Source: Halobacteriovoraceae bacterium
GTDB taxonomy: Bacteria > Bdellovibrionota > Bacteriovoracia > Bacteriovoracales > Bacteriovoracaceae
NCBI GenBank assembly: GCA_018663815.1
Contig: JABJPQ010000391.1
Span: forward strand, 1 to 5,409
Direction of reading: 5' to 3'
Length of the DNA: 5,409 bases
Shown here one piece after another: positions 4,272 to 5,409 of the stretch (positions are counted from its first letter, which is position 1; the number at the start of each line of letters is the position of its first letter). A program made the translations under genes and the position numbers. The notes under the pieces are model-generated. The model had not been told where the DNA came from and made no database searches. It saw only the letters and a program-made list of their open reading frames with translations.

Positions 4272-5409
4272 CTATTTATTGTATCTTTCAAGTATTGATC
4301 CTTTGAGACACATCGTTAATAACTCTACCTTTGCAGCGTCTGCATGGTTTTTCACTGTTTTAAAAAAATGGCAAATTGCCACACCTAATATTTTTCCATC
4401 CTCAAAGTAAGGATATATAAACTCATTCAGATCTTGTTGGTAAGTCTCATCTTGCCAAACGGGAAGCTCTGTACTTAACCAAGTTGATTTATTTTCTAAT
4501 TCAAATTGGGCATAATCATTTTTTAATAGCTTATTATCCCTTTTTAAATGTCCTCCGTACAAGCAGTGCTCTTCAGAATCAATTGCAAGATAAAGACTAA
4601 TATCACCATCAAATTCTTTTATGAGAGCAAAGTGAATAAATTTAAACAAACTCTGGGTATCGACTTCTTGTTTGAGTAAAAAATCATTATAAATAACTAA
4701 ATATTCAAGTCCATAAGATATATTCTCATAAAAATGATACTCAGGTTCCTCTAAAAGCTTCTGAATATTTTTTACACTTTGAGTCTCTTCATCTTCCTCA
4801 ACTTGAGAAAGATTTCCTTCTTTGTATTGTTTTTTTAATTTGGAATAGTCGAGCACACCACCATCCAGATGCTTTTTATCCGTTGCAGCTTCTTCGCTAT
4901 AGTTGTTAACTTTATCTGGCTTTAACACACCTTGTTCTTCCCAAACATTTTTTTTCTTTTCATCAATGAAAACGGTTTGAGCATTATCAGTTTTTTTTTG
5001 TACCTCTTCTAAATTTAAAGCAGTACTTCTATTCTTTTCAGCATCAATTTCTTCAAAGAGTTGATGTTTTCTAGAGTCATCAGATACTTCATCAAACTTC
5101 TGGCCTTTTTTATTTTCGGGATCGTTTATAACTTCTTCAAAACTTTTCTTTTTTTTCTCTTCATTAAGATCGTCTAAGTCTAATTTCTTTTTCTTCGCTT
5201 TATCCGCTTTCACCTCATCAAATCGCGAAGATTTGTTTTTGAGATCATCTTCAGTCTCTAACAAGTCAAGCTTAGGTTTTAAATCTCCTTCAATTTCATC
5301 AAACAAGGCTTTCTTTTTTTTCTCATCCTCAGCAAGCTCATCAAGAATGGCCCGTTTTTTTTTGTTAAGATCCTCTAGATCAAAAAGAAGTTTTTTTCTT
5401 TCTTTAGGA
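4272..5409 (-). CDS. Charged tandem-repeat protein with GAF-like C-terminal domain (5' end outside window)
   Basis: The frame is open to the right edge (34 more codons beyond the TTG at 5306), so that TTG is internal and the start lies outside; 378 residues are visible. Residues 7-144 hold about ten 13-14-residue units with an FDEV/FEEI/LDEL-type tetrad followed by acidic and lysine-rich residues. Residues 145-215 are a further polar linker (VEEDEETQ, then helix IQKLLEEPEYHFYENI). The final 140 or so residues look like a GAF-type sensor fold: GDISLYLAID, LYGG, a Trp-containing middle, and the closing strand and helix EDGKILGVAICHF ... KVELLTMCLKGSILERY. The GAF assignment rests on pattern only and no ligand can be named. 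There is no transmembrane segment or signal peptide in the visible part. It is the upstream member of an operon with the degenerate HD protein and may act with it. I do not recognise the family. Confidence 0.78.
   Translation of the reverse strand, partial: PKERKKLLFDLEDLNKKKRAILDELAEDEKKKKALFDEIEGDLKPKLDLLETEDDLKNKSSRFDEVKADKAKKKKLDLDDLNEEKKKKSFEEVINDPENKKGQKFDEVSDDSRKHQLFEEIDAEKNRSTALNLEEVQKKTDNAQTVFIDEKKKNVWEEQGVLKPDKVNNYSEEAATDKKHLDGGVLDYSKLKKQYKEGNLSQVEEDEETQSVKNIQKLLEEPEYHFYENISYGLEYLVIYNDFLLKQEVDTQSLFKFIHFALIKEFDGDISLYLAIDSEEHCLYGGHLKRDNKLLKNDYAQFELENKSTWLSTELPVWQDETYQQDLNEFIYPYFEDGKILGVAICHFFKTVKNHADAAKVELLTMCLKGSILERYNK
4977..5390 (-). repeat. Region encoding ~10 tandem 13-14-residue acidic/lysine repeats
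   Basis: Within the protein encoded from 4272 to the edge, hydrophobic-acidic-acidic-hydrophobic tetrads begin at visible residues 11, 22, 36, 50, 63, 78, 90, 105, 118 and 133: LEDL, LDEL, FDEI, LETE (degenerate), FDEV, LDDL, FEEV, FDEV, FEEI, LEEV. The mean step is about 13.6 residues, and many are followed by KKKK-like runs. The DNA copies have diverged (about 40 bases per unit, best seen as tcatcaaa/tcttcaaa on the plus strand), so this is an old protein repeat and not a recent DNA duplication. Confidence 0.7.

Noticed and set aside
1..5409. CRISPR array, tRNA, rRNA, insertion sequence or phage attachment site
   Set aside because: No regularly spaced DNA repeats with unique spacers, no cloverleaf-like sequence, no terminal inverted repeats and no transposase or integrase gene were seen.

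Overview
The window is AT-rich bacterial DNA. It holds the end of a DNA-repair gene followed by a compact cluster of chemotaxis and signalling genes. The set (CheX, stand-alone CheY, a small HPt/CheZ-like protein, two HD-GYP-like proteins sharing one architecture, and a charged-repeat/GAF-like protein), together with the low GC content, fits a motile Gram-negative bacterium. A Bdellovibrio/Bacteriovorax-type predatory lineage is my best guess. That is inference from gene style; no marker gene here proves it.

Layout. 1-623 (+): 3' end of sbcC, cut by the left edge. 624-711: intergenic region with overlapping sigma28-like and sigma70-like promoter candidates. 712-1218 (+): cheX, a CheY-P phosphatase. 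1226-2179 (-): HD-GYP-like protein, convergent with cheX across a 7-base gap. 2180-2347: divergent control region. 2348-2743 (+): cheY. 2756-3262 (+): small helical protein with a histidine-less HPt-like domain and a CheZ-like C-terminal tail, in an operon with cheY. 3270-4265 (-): second, more degenerate HD-GYP-like protein, again convergent across 7 bases. 4272 to the right edge (-): protein with about ten 13-14-residue acidic/lysine repeats and a GAF-like C-terminus. It is cut by the edge and lies directly upstream of the second HD gene in the same operon.

How the genes may work together. CheY is the diffusible phospho-signal. CheX would dephosphorylate it. The cheY-linked small protein probably docks on CheY through its DDLLADLGL tail. 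The two HD-GYP-like proteins lack key metal ligands (the second has KD instead of HD), so I read them as likely sensors, scaffolds or binding proteins rather than confirmed c-di-GMP phosphodiesterases. The repeat/GAF-like protein may be a partner of the second one. The most novel elements are the pseudo-HPt/CheZ-tail protein, the tandem-repeat protein and the pair of degenerate HD proteins.
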